Both the position numbers and the translations under genes were made by a program. From contig JADJWY010000026.1 of the NCBI GenBank assembly GCA_016716085.1, forward strand, positions 620,001 to 684,000: a stretch of 64,000 bases of DNA, in the 5' to 3' direction. Numbering within the stretch: the stretch's first letter is position 1; every line of letters starts with the position of its first letter. Below are positions 54,030 through 61,854 of the stretch, in pieces. The DNA comes from Hahellaceae bacterium (lineage in GTDB: Bacteria > Pseudomonadota > Gammaproteobacteria > Pseudomonadales > Oleiphilaceae). The notes under the pieces are model-generated. The model was not told where the DNA came from and searched no databases. It saw only the letters and a list, made by a program, of their open reading frames with translations.

Positions 54030-55240
54030 CTGGCGGCACACTTCATCTGATTTTTCCCATTGTGCTTGGCTTCGTACAACGCGCCGTCGGCCGTATCGAT
54101 TAAATCGTTCTCACGCAGTGCCTCGGTCGGAACCAGGCTGGCCACGCCCGCGCTCACCGTTACGACCGATTGAGAATCCGTCGCACCCGGCAGCTTCTGC
54201 AGCGCCACCGCCTCGACCATCGCAGAGGCTAATTGACCAGCCGCATCGAGCGGCGTTTCTGGCAATAAGATAGCAAACTCTTCTCCCCCATAACGACACA
54301 CCAGATCAGACGATCGACCCACCAGACTTTTCAGACAGGCCGCCACCCGACTCAGGCACTCATCGCCGGCCAGATGCCCACGGCTGTCATTCAGTCGTTT
54401 GAAGTTATCAACATCAAGCAGGATCAGCGAAAGTGGCTTTCCCGCCCTCAGACAACGCCGCCAGTCCTCGCTCAAACGCTGATTAAAACGCCGACGATTG
54501 GCCACCTGAGTGAGCCCGTCAATATAGGACAGCGCTTTGAGTTCTTCCTGCGTCTCCAGCAACTGCCGCTGGTCATGGTACAGCAGCAGGGTTTGCAGAA
54601 ACATCTGGCGACCTTCAAATTCAACACGATAGCAAACAAACAGTGAAATGAAGGTTACGAAAGTGTAAAGGAACAGCAGTTCGGTTTCCTGAGAGGGGGG
54701 GAGCGACATCAGGCCATACACGGCTATCATCTGGCACAGCCACATGACTGCCGCCCCTGGCAGCATGTAAGTCAACTGCAGTCGCATGACCGTGCCCAAA
54801 AACATGACCGGGAGAAAGGACCCTGTCTGGTAATGAAACTCACCCTCTCCGGCGGCGAGATAACTCACCGTCAGAATACTCAGGTGCAAAATCAACACCA
54901 TCACGACCATCACCGCCTGAAAATGTGGTCGAAGTTTTGGATGTGTGGCAAAGGCAACCACCGCGATGACCAGCGCGCCTTCCATCAGCCGCAGCAGAAG
55001 CAGTCCTTCATACAGGTTCGGAACCACTTCCCGGTCGGCCAGACTGAACAGCATCAGCATCATTGCGCCGATAACCCCGTAAAAGCGGTTGGTTTGCAGG
55101 AAAGACTCCCGGTAGTGGTCGGAAAACAGGTTGTCCAGACGGTTCCCAAAACGCAATGCCCGCGCACCCGAGGTGAGCCGACGGCGAACAAAATCCACCT
55201 CGACGGGCTGCAATTGAATGTCACGCAGAGAATCGGTCAA
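54026..55240 (-). CDS. Membrane diguanylate cyclase (GGEEF), coupled to mrpA
   Basis: A 404-aa protein. Residues about 60-225 hold six or so membrane helices in pairs. A short coiled coil (about 230-245) leads into a GGDEF domain with SLILLDVDNFKRLNDSRGHLAGDE and the intact signature RYGGEEF. The inhibitory I-site is present as RSSD, five residues before the GGEEF. It is predicted active, making c-di-GMP. Its TGA overlaps the mrpA ATG by 4 bp, so it is the first gene of the Mrp operon. Which input its membrane domain senses is unknown. Confidence 0.9.
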   Translation of the reverse strand: MTDSLRDIQLQPVEVDFVRRRLTSGARALRFGNRLDNLFSDHYRESFLQTNRFYGVIGAMMLMLFSLADREVVPNLYEGLLLLRLMEGALVIAVVAFATHPKLRPHFQAVMVVMVLILHLSILTVSYLAAGEGEFHYQTGSFLPVMFLGTVMRLQLTYMLPGAAVMWLCQMIAVYGLMSLPPSQETELLFLYTFVTFISLFVCYRVEFEGRQMFLQTLLLYHDQRQLLETQEELKALSYIDGLTQVANRRRFNQRLSEDWRRCLRAGKPLSLILLDVDNFKRLNDSRGHLAGDECLSRVAACLKSLVGRSSDLVCRYGGEEFAILLPETPLDAAGQLASAMVEAVALQKLPGATDSQSVVTVSAGVASLVPTEALRENDLIDTADGALYEAKHNGKNQMKCAAR

Positions 55241-55348
55241 ACCCTTCTACTCCGAAAAAACGGGATTCCATCTATGAAAAGTGTAACTAAAGCCCCCGCA
55301 TATGCCAGCATCCGCGATGACACCTGTACATTAAAACACCAAAGTGAA

Positions 55349-55384
55349 CGCCTTCGCAGATCCGCCTTCGCAGATCCGCCTTCG
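55349..55384. repeat. 14-bp tandem repeat upstream of the pectinacetylesterase-family gene
   Basis: CGCCTTCGCAGATC is repeated twice and a third partial unit follows. A looser repeat (CCATTGCG) occurs just downstream (about 55397-55412). The stretch lies in the 209-bp divergent spacer between the cyclase gene and the gene at 55450 and could affect promoter spacing. Confidence 0.8.
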
Positions 55385-55449
55385 CGTGATTGTTACCATT
55401 GCGCTCCATTGCGTAACCGCGCGTAACCTTTAATTTTGGCAACCGAATT

Positions 55450-56592
55450 ATGTCTGCTCGTCTGCTTATACTGACCTGTATTCTCCCACTGACACTCAGC
55501 GCCTGCCAGGACTCCTCTTCCGCTGCAAATTCCGTAGCCGAACCGGTAATAGACACACGCAATGACGGTGAAACGGCACAGCCCTTCGAGGAACTGCTCG
55601 ATCAGGGGATCGCCGTTTATCAGGGGACCTATCAGCCCGAATCAACCGACGTAGAGGGTGATGCCACCGTACATCAATTCGCGCAGGGCGATGGACCGCT
55701 GTGCCTGGACGGAAGCGCGTATAACATGAGTACACGCGACCAGGGCAGCTCAGACCTGGTCATCTTTCTGGAAGGCGGTGGCGGCTGCTGGTCAGAACTC
55801 TGCATGGCCAACGAAACAGCCCAACCCGGCGTTCCACGGCGCGGTATTCTCGACCCGGACCTGGCGGGCAACCCTGTGGCGTCGGCCAATGTCGCCTACC
55901 TGCCCTACTGCGATGGCTCGTTGTTCGTAGGCGACGTAGATCATAGCAACCCCGGTTATGGCAAACCGGAAAACACCGAATATCAGCGCGGCCTTAAAAA
56001 CCTGTCTGCCGGACTGGATGTGACGGCGGCAACCTTTCCAGCACCCTCTCGCATCATACTCGCCGGTAACAGTGGTGGGGCCTTTGGAACACTCTTTGCG
56101 CTACCGCTCGTTCGTCACCTGTACCCCAACGTTCCGATTGAAGTGATTAATGACTCTGGCCTGGGTATCGCCATGGATAATGCCCCTGAGTTCATTCTGG
56201 GGCGTATCGAAGACTGGAACGCTGTCCAGTTCTTTCCCGAAAACGGCTGTCCAGACTGCCTCACTAACGGCCACATGACCGAGTACCTGCGCTGGTAACT
56301 GGCGCAGGATACGAATTTCCGTCTGGCCATGCTGACCAGCAAACAGGATTTTGTCATCGGGACCGTTTTTCTCGGTATAGGGGGAAGTGCGTTCGAAACA
56401 TCGGTTCTGCAGCAACTCCCCGCAATAGAGGATTTTTCAGAGGGCAGAATGCGTAGTTGGATTAAAAATGGCACCGAACACACCTTCATCCAACGGGATG
56501 TGACCGCCACGGCGGGCGGTGTGTCTGTGCAGGATTGGCTGACGGCGTTTCTGGCCGATTCACCGGCATGGACAACGGCCCGCGACGATTGA
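55450..56592 (+). pseudogene. Pectinacetylesterase/Notum-family lipoprotein gene split by in-frame TAA
   Basis: The frame opens with a lipoprotein signal (LPLTLSACQDS) and holds the oxyanion region FLEGGGGCW and the nucleophile GNSGGAFG. At 56296-56298 a TAA follows YLRW. The same frame then continues without a break (LAQDTNFRLA, SKQDFVIG, GTEHTFIQ) to the TGA ending at 56592. SKQDFV and EHTF fit the catalytic Asp and His of the family, so the first 282-aa product would lack them. Without the TAA it would be 380 aa, a normal length. A CAA-to-TAA change, sequencing error or readthrough are the options. Confidence 0.8.
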
Positions 56593-56600
56593 AAGGGGCG

Positions 56601-57665
56601 CTAAGCCCCCTCTGGTTCATTGACCCAGGCAATGAATAGTTCATACCCCAGGGCTAGCACAACGGCACCGACAAACAGTCCGATAATACCGGACAAGAGC
56701 ATGCCGCCAATCGCGCCCATCAGAATAATCAAAACCGGCACCTGGGCATCCCGCCCCATCAGAATCGGTTTCAGGATATTGTCGCTGGCGCCCACGAGGA
56801 TCATGTAAATCGCAAACACGAGCGCGGGAACCGCGTCCGAGTGACCGTAGGCATACACAATGATGGGGGCAATCACGACAAAGACCGGCACCTGAATGAT
56901 GGCCAGTAACAGCACTGCCAGGGCCCACAAACCCGCATAAGGCACGCCGATCAAGGCAAAGCCAATCGCAGACGCGAGGGCCTGAATAATCGCCACCCCC
57001 ACAACACCGGCCGCCACCGAACGAACGGTTTTGCCGGCCAGATTGATGTAATCGACACCTTTCTCACCTGCAAGCCGGATAAACAGCTTGCGCATCATCG
57101 TCACCCCACCCTCGGCATTGGCAAGCATTGCGGCCGCAATAACAATCGCCAGCGTAAACTGCAGGATCGCGCCCCCAACCCCGGCGGCAGCCTTCAGTAG
57201 GCTACTGGCCATCGATTTAATTTCAGCACTGTAGGGCTGCAAAATCGCAATCAAATTTGTGGAGGCCTGCATCCAGAGATTGTGGAGCCACTCACCGATG
57301 ACCGGCCAGTCCCTGACACTGTTTTCGGGCGGCGGAATTACCAGCACACCGGCTTCAAGTGCCTGCGACAGGGCCTTGGCACCCACCGCAATCGACTCAG
57401 AGAGCAAGACAGTGGGTACGATCACCAATGCCAGCCCCGTCGCCCCCAACAGCGAAGCCGCTGTTTTGCCCCGCCCTCCCAACATGCGGGTCAGCTTTTG
57501 AAAGACGGGGCCCAGTGAGATACTGATGATCAGGGACCAGAGAATGATCATGATAAAGGGGCTCATGATCATGCCGCAGGTCACGATCAACAAAAGCACC
57601 GCGCCAATGCGAATCAGGTGTTCAATACTGTCTTTGGAGGCGTTGGCAGAGGGAAACGGCGGCAT
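56601..57665 (-). CDS. AI-2E family transporter (PerM/TqsA-like)
   Basis: A 354-aa inner-membrane permease with about eight helices. The family segments are HLIRIGAVLLLIVTCGMIMSPF at the N-terminus, a periplasmic helical middle region (about 130-165) and GVPYAGLWALAVLLLAIIQVPV with DNILKPILMGR near the end. Members export signals, Na+ or other small molecules; the substrate is not clear from sequence. It is convergent with the split esterase gene, the two stops being only 8 bp apart. Confidence 0.88.
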   Translation of the reverse strand: MPPFPSANASKDSIEHLIRIGAVLLLIVTCGMIMSPFIMIILWSLIISISLGPVFQKLTRMLGGRGKTAASLLGATGLALVIVPTVLLSESIAVGAKALSQALEAGVLVIPPPENSVRDWPVIGEWLHNLWMQASTNLIAILQPYSAEIKSMASSLLKAAAGVGGAILQFTLAIVIAAAMLANAEGGVTMMRKLFIRLAGEKGVDYINLAGKTVRSVAAGVVGVAIIQALASAIGFALIGVPYAGLWALAVLLLAIIQVPVFVVIAPIIVYAYGHSDAVPALVFAIYMILVGASDNILKPILMGRDAQVPVLIILMGAIGGMLLSGIIGLFVGAVVLALGYELFIAWVNEPEGA

Positions 57666-57799
57666 TGATCAGAGACTCATCGGCAAAGAGGAAAAGAATG
57701 CAGGAAGGATACCCCGAACACGCCGCGTCATCTACCCAAATTCCCATGGCGTCAACTGCGGTATATCGCCTAAACTGGCAATCATCTATGGAACGCGAT

Positions 57800-58573
57800 A
57801 TGACTTCTCGCAGCGTCTTGCAGTGCCTGCTTAGCACCCTTATTACCCTTTTCCTGTCGTCGGTCATCGGCGCTGTCGCCTGGGCTCAGGAGGTTCATGT
57901 TGCGGTGGCCGCCAACTTCAGCCAACCGATGACCCTGCTGGCAGCCGCGTTCGAAAAAAAGACCGGACACCACGCCATTTTATCGCAAGGATCAACCGGC
58001 AGCCTCTACGCGCAAATTACCCATGGTGCGCCTTACGAAGTATTTCTTGCCGCCGATGAGTCAGTGCCCGCCCGAGTGGTCAATGACGGGCTGGCGCAGG
58101 CGGGTCAGGTTTTCGTCTATGCCATCGGACGCCTGGCCCTCTGGTCTTCGGCCCCCCAGCGGGTTGACCCTCAAGGCGCCGTGCTCGCCAGGGAAGACTT
58201 TAAGCATCTGGCGATCGCCAACCCCAAAACGGCACCCTACGGTGCTGCTGCGATGAGCGTTCTGAAAAATCTGGGGCTGCTTGAGTCGCTGAAAGATCGT
58301 CTGGTTGAAGGCGAAAGCATCACGCAAACTTTTCAGTTTGTGAGCACCGGGAATGCTGAACTGGGTTTTGTAGCGTTATCGCAAATCCAGCAGGATGAAC
58401 AGCCGGTTGCAGGGTCTTTCTGGCTCGTCCCCGAATCCCTGCATGCGCCGATTCGCCAGGCGGCAGTTCTGCTCAAGCAAGGTGAAAAAAACGAGGCCGC
58501 CCGAAGCCTGGTGAACTACCTGCAGAGTGACGAGGCCAGGGCAATCATTCGTCGCTTTGGCTATGCGTTTTAG
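57800..58573 (+). CDS. modA: Molybdate-binding periplasmic protein ModA-like, orphan
   Basis: A 257-aa binding protein. The start ATG 57800 leads into a signal peptide (LSTLITLFLSSVIGAVAWA). The mature part shows the ModA fold: VAVAANFSQPMTLLAAAFEKKTGH, SQGSTGSLYAQITHGAPYEVFLAADES and a late TGNAELGFVALSQ. It probably binds molybdate or tungstate. modB and modC are not adjacent; the downstream gene is a convergent TetR regulator. ATG 57788 is an alternative start. Confidence 0.88.
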   Translation: MTSRSVLQCLLSTLITLFLSSVIGAVAWAQEVHVAVAANFSQPMTLLAAAFEKKTGHHAILSQGSTGSLYAQITHGAPYEVFLAADESVPARVVNDGLAQAGQVFVYAIGRLALWSSAPQRVDPQGAVLAREDFKHLAIANPKTAPYGAAAMSVLKNLGLLESLKDRLVEGESITQTFQFVSTGNAELGFVALSQIQQDEQPVAGSFWLVPESLHAPIRQAAVLLKQGEKNEAARSLVNYLQSDEARAIIRRFGYAF

Positions 58574-58577
58574 CATA

Positions 58578-58610
58578 TGTGGCTAACGCCACACGGGTTA
58601 TCACAACCCG
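58578..58610. terminator. Candidate bidirectional terminator hairpins between modA and tetR
   Basis: Two perfect 6-bp stems follow each other: TGTGGC-TAAC-GCCACA (58578-58593) and CGGGTT-ATCAC-AACCCG (58594-58610). The second overlaps the tetR stop codon. No long T run is present, so the call is tentative. Confidence 0.4.
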
Positions 58611-59206
58611 ATCCCTCTGAGCCCGTGCTCAACCACTGATTCAAGCTCTGCCAGGCTCAGGCCCACTCTTGCCATTGCTGCAGTGCCATTCAGAAGGGTG
58701 AAAAGAAAACGCACAGTTTCTTCTGCGCTGGAGCAACTCTTCGACAACAAACGGATCGCGTCAGTGTCATCCGTGAACACCCTCATCAGGGCATTTTGCG
58801 TATAGGCTCCCGCTTTGAAAAGCGTTTCCTGTGCATGGTCAGGGATACTATCCCCGGCCGCTTCAGACGCGCACAGTGCGACATAACATCCTTTCGGTTT
58901 CGAGCTGTCGCACTGACTGGCCACAACCGACATCAGATAATTTTTTAGCCTGTCACGAAGCGGAATGCCTTCCTGAACCAAATACTGGCAGTGGGTCCTG
59001 GCAACGTGTTCGACATAGTATTCCGTCGCCTGAATAAACAAGGCCTCCTTATTGCCGAAGGTCGCGTACAGACTGGGCTTGTTGATCCCCATGCTTTCCG
59101 TCAAATCTGCCAGCGATGCGCCGCTGTAGCCCTTCTTCCAGAAGACATGCATGGCCGCTTCCAACGCTGTTTCTTTGTCGAACTCAAGTTTCCTGCCACC
59201 CGCCAA
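58601..59206 (-). CDS. TetR-family repressor
   Basis: A 201-aa regulator. The N-terminal HTH contains GYSGASLADLTESMGINKPSLYATFGNKEALF, broken here, a strong TetR signature. The ligand-binding part includes KGCYVALCASEA, seen in AcrR/NemR-like members. It is divergent from the SDR gene at 59390, with two matching palindromes between them, so it most likely represses that gene and itself. The inducer is unknown. Confidence 0.92.
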   Translation of the reverse strand: MAGGRKLEFDKETALEAAMHVFWKKGYSGASLADLTESMGINKPSLYATFGNKEALFIQATEYYVEHVARTHCQYLVQEGIPLRDRLKNYLMSVVASQCDSSKPKGCYVALCASEAAGDSIPDHAQETLFKAGAYTQNALMRVFTDDTDAIRLLSKSCSSAEETVRFLFTLLNGTAAMARVGLSLAELESVVEHGLRGIGL

Positions 59207-59290
59207 AACTGCTCACCTCATTACCATAACGTCAATCGCTTCACGCATTAACCGCATGTGCATTGTAATTAAAATTTGATGCCTGGGTAG

Positions 59291-59342
59291 TTGACAGAAT
59301 TATACCGATCGGTAAAATTCAACTCAACCATACCATTCGGTA
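59291..59342 (+). promoter_or_regulatory. SDR promoter with two TetR operators
   Basis: TTGACA (59291-59296) and TAAAAT (59313-59318) are 16 bp apart. The perfect palindrome TACCGATCGGTA (59303-59314) lies between them, and a variant TACCATTCGGTA (59331-59342) lies just downstream. Shared TACC-N4-GGTA arms indicate one regulator, most simply the TetR protein encoded next door. Confidence 0.75.
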
Positions 59343-59389
59343 CAAATTTAAACGGGTATAGCTTACCGACAGACACATGGAGAATACCA

Positions 59390-60127
59390 ATGAACATAAC
59401 GATCAAAAACAAAGTGGTCCTGGTAACCGGGGCCAACCGCGGTATCGGCAAGGCGATTGTTGAATCCTTTATCCAACATGGTGCCAAAAAGGTTTACCTG
59501 GCGGTTCGCAACCCTGAAAGCACCCTGGACCTTTCGCAAGCATACGGTGAGAAAGTGGTCACCTTACAGGCCGATGTGGGGGACACCCAATCCATTAACA
59601 CCCTTGCAGCGCAGACGAAAGATGTACAAATCGTGGTAAATAATGCCGGGATTCTCGAAATCGCAAATCCCCTGTCTGCTCAGGTAGAGGATGCACTGAA
59701 CAAGGAGCTCAACGTGAACGTCTTTGGATTGCTGCGTATGGCCCGAGCCTTTGCTCCAATTCTGGAAGCCAATGAAAACACAGCGTTCGTTCAGCTCAAC
59801 TCAGTGGCATCGCTCAAGACCTTCGCAGGTTTCACCACTTATTGTGCCTCCAAGGCGGCGGCCTATTCGATCACGCAGGGCTTGAAAGAGACGCTGGCCC
59901 CCAAGGGCATTCATGTCGTAAGCGTCCACCCGGGGCCGATCAAAACCGACATGGCTGACAAAGCAGGTTTTGAGGTTGGCGACTCGCCAGCATGCGTCGC
60001 AGAAGGTATTATCGCTGCATTGGAAAAGGGTGAATTTCACGTATTTCCTGACACCTTCGCCAAGCAAATCTATGCGGCATACCAGAGTTTTTCGGACGCC
60101 ATCATTACGGGAGCGGCCACTGAATAG
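59390..60127 (+). CDS. Short-chain dehydrogenase/reductase
   Basis: A 245-aa cytoplasmic oxidoreductase of the classical SDR family. It has the cofactor motif TGANRGIG, NNAG, the catalytic Ser in NSVAS, and Y-C-A-S-K (YxxxK). A GGAG site precedes ATG 59390. It is controlled by a strong promoter bearing two TetR-type operators. The substrate is unknown; a reactive carbonyl or xenobiotic is plausible given the regulator type. Confidence 0.92.
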   Translation: MNITIKNKVVLVTGANRGIGKAIVESFIQHGAKKVYLAVRNPESTLDLSQAYGEKVVTLQADVGDTQSINTLAAQTKDVQIVVNNAGILEIANPLSAQVEDALNKELNVNVFGLLRMARAFAPILEANENTAFVQLNSVASLKTFAGFTTYCASKAAAYSITQGLKETLAPKGIHVVSVHPGPIKTDMADKAGFEVGDSPACVAEGIIAALEKGEFHVFPDTFAKQIYAAYQSFSDAIITGAATE

Positions 60128-60263
60128 TGGCCTCCTTTCATCTCTAAGCGACGACCGTCAGGCGGTTCAGCGTGGGGGATGAAAAAATACCCGCATATAC
60201 AAACGTCGACAGCGACATTCCAGAAAAGCAGAATGTCTTGTCGCCGCCATCTGGAATAGACCA

Positions 60264-60659
60264 ATGTCTCGATCCCTTCTGATTTTTGCCGCACTGTCCG
60301 GCTTTCTCACCGTCGCCCTGGGCGCTTTCGGCGCACACGCGCTCAAATCCATGCTCTCAGAGGACATGCGTGCTGTCTGGAATACCGCCGTCACCTACCA
60401 GATGTCACACACCCTCGCCCTGCTGATTTTTTGGGGCTTGAGCCAGGCAACGGCACTCTCACGCCTGTGGCTGACCCGCGCGAGCTGGAGTCTGGTCGTT
60501 GGTATGTGCCTGTTTAGCGGTAGTCTCTATCTGCTATGTCTGACCGGACAGCGGTGGCTCGGCGCAATCACGCCGCTGGGGGGAACAGCCCTTTTACTGG
60601 GATGGCTGGCGTTTCTCAAGGCTGCGCTGACGTTTGGACAACAAAAACAGCAATCCTGA
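60264..60659 (+). CDS. DUF423 membrane protein (YgdD-like)
   Basis: A 131-aa protein with four membrane helices and the DUF423 N-terminus (ALSGFLTVALGAFGAHALK), then WNTAVTYQMSHTLALL and GSLYLLCLTGQRWLG. The family is common and uncharacterised in most bacteria. Its last 66 bp overlap the convergent rhombosortase-like gene. Confidence 0.92.
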   Translation: MSRSLLIFAALSGFLTVALGAFGAHALKSMLSEDMRAVWNTAVTYQMSHTLALLIFWGLSQATALSRLWLTRASWSLVVGMCLFSGSLYLLCLTGQRWLGAITPLGGTALLLGWLAFLKAALTFGQQKQQS

Positions 60660-61184
60660 AATCAATCCAAGCGCCGCACCCTGCCAATGCGCAATCGTCG
60701 CCACAGGAACAGACAGTAAGGACGAGAATGCCTGTGGATCAAATGCTGAAGATTGCTCATAAAACAGTTTGCCAGCCACGGCCGCCAATGCCAGCCACCA
60801 GAAAGGGTCGCGCCGATGAACCTCCAGCTGCTGCAGAATCCCAAACACCACCAGGCCATGAAGCACGCCAGAAAAGCCCGCATACACAGACAAATGCAAG
60901 GCCCAAGCATGCAACCCGGCGCCCAGCATGACGCTGAGCATCACCATAGCTGCAATAAAACACGCCGTCTGGCGCGAAAACAGAATGACATACGCCATCG
61001 CAGCCCCCGCCAGGTTTGTCGCCAAATGATAGAGGGTGAAATGCGTGAAATGGCACGTAAGCAGGCGATGCCACTGTCCGCTGTTAACGGCGTCACGCTG
61101 ATACAACAGCTGATCCCGGAACATGAAATCAGTCCCGGCCAGCGACGCGCCAAGCAAGAGACAGATCCATAGAATTCTAATCAT
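60594..61184 (-). CDS. Rhomboid-family intramembrane protease (rhombosortase-like)
   Basis: A 196-aa protein with about six membrane helices. The catalytic serine motif is GFSGVLHGL and the second catalytic histidine lies in IAHWQGAALG, as in rhomboids. The small size and LTCHFTHFTLYHLATNLAG fit the rhombosortase group, which cleaves GlyGly-CTERM tails on secreted proteins. No GlyGly-CTERM protein is encoded in this window. ATG 61184 overlaps the padR end by 8 bp; an upstream ATG is possible. Confidence 0.82.
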   Translation of the reverse strand: MIRILWICLLLGASLAGTDFMFRDQLLYQRDAVNSGQWHRLLTCHFTHFTLYHLATNLAGAAMAYVILFSRQTACFIAAMVMLSVMLGAGLHAWALHLSVYAGFSGVLHGLVVFGILQQLEVHRRDPFWWLALAAVAGKLFYEQSSAFDPQAFSSLLSVPVATIAHWQGAALGLISGLLFLLSKRQRSLEKRQPSQ

Positions 61185-61716
61185 GGGTGCGGAGCGCATC
61201 GCGAACTTCGTCCACCCAATCCAAATACGCTTTTTCAATACGAATCCCCAGGCGCATGGTCATATAGGGTAGCAAATAACGCTTATCCTCCATCGCCCCA
61301 CTTCGCCTGAGCCCGATTTCGATACGCTCATAGCCCTCTAGGGTATCCAGGTGTTCTCTTTCATGGCGGGCCAACTCCTCAAGTAACGCTTCTCGCGAGG
61401 TATGCCGTCCGGCAAAGATCTTGACCAATAATGGATCTTTCGCCTTGAGTGACTTGGCCGGCTTCAGGAGCCACTCCCGCAATTCGGCCATCCCCTGCGG
61501 CGTCACACGATAGATTTTTTTGTCAGGTTTTCCCACCTGCTCGACCTGAGTAAAGGCAACCCATCCTTGGTCGGTCAGGCGTGCAAGCTCCTGGTAGACC
61601 TGCTGATGCGTCGAGGACCAAAAGTGCCCCACGCTGGAGTTGAAACGTTTGACCAGGTCATACCCGGTTCCTTCCTCAAGATCGAGCAAGGCAATTATCG
61701 CGTGTTTGAGAGACAT
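61177..61716 (-). CDS. PadR-family transcriptional regulator
   Basis: A 179-aa repressor. The winged helix has LKHAIIALLDLEEGTGYDLVKRF and STHQQVYQELARLTDQGWV, split by family, followed by KKIYRVTPQGMAELREWL. The C-terminal helical region matches the Vir-type dimerisation domain. It is divergent from the FAD oxidoreductase gene at 61855, and a perfect inverted repeat lies between them, so it should regulate that gene. Confidence 0.92.
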   Translation of the reverse strand: MSLKHAIIALLDLEEGTGYDLVKRFNSSVGHFWSSTHQQVYQELARLTDQGWVAFTQVEQVGKPDKKIYRVTPQGMAELREWLLKPAKSLKAKDPLLVKIFAGRHTSREALLEELARHEREHLDTLEGYERIEIGLRRSGAMEDKRYLLPYMTMRLGIRIEKAYLDWVDEVRDALRTHD

Positions 61717-61780
61717 ATCGATGCGTTTATCGTAACAAAGAAAACATATTGCCTGAATGTGAACTGCAAATCACCACTGA

Positions 61781-61798
61781 TATGCAATTATTTGCATA
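61781..61798. promoter_or_regulatory. PadR-type operator (perfect inverted repeat)
   Basis: TATGCAA-TTAT-TTGCATA is a perfect 7-4-7 inverted repeat in the 138-bp spacer between padR and the oxidoreductase gene. PadR operators are often of this ATGCA/TGCAT kind. Regulator assignment is by position. Confidence 0.65.
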
Positions 61799-61854
61799 AT
61801 TGAGTAAAGCGGATTAGGATGAGCAGACAATAACCAACCTCTGGAGGTTTTCGC

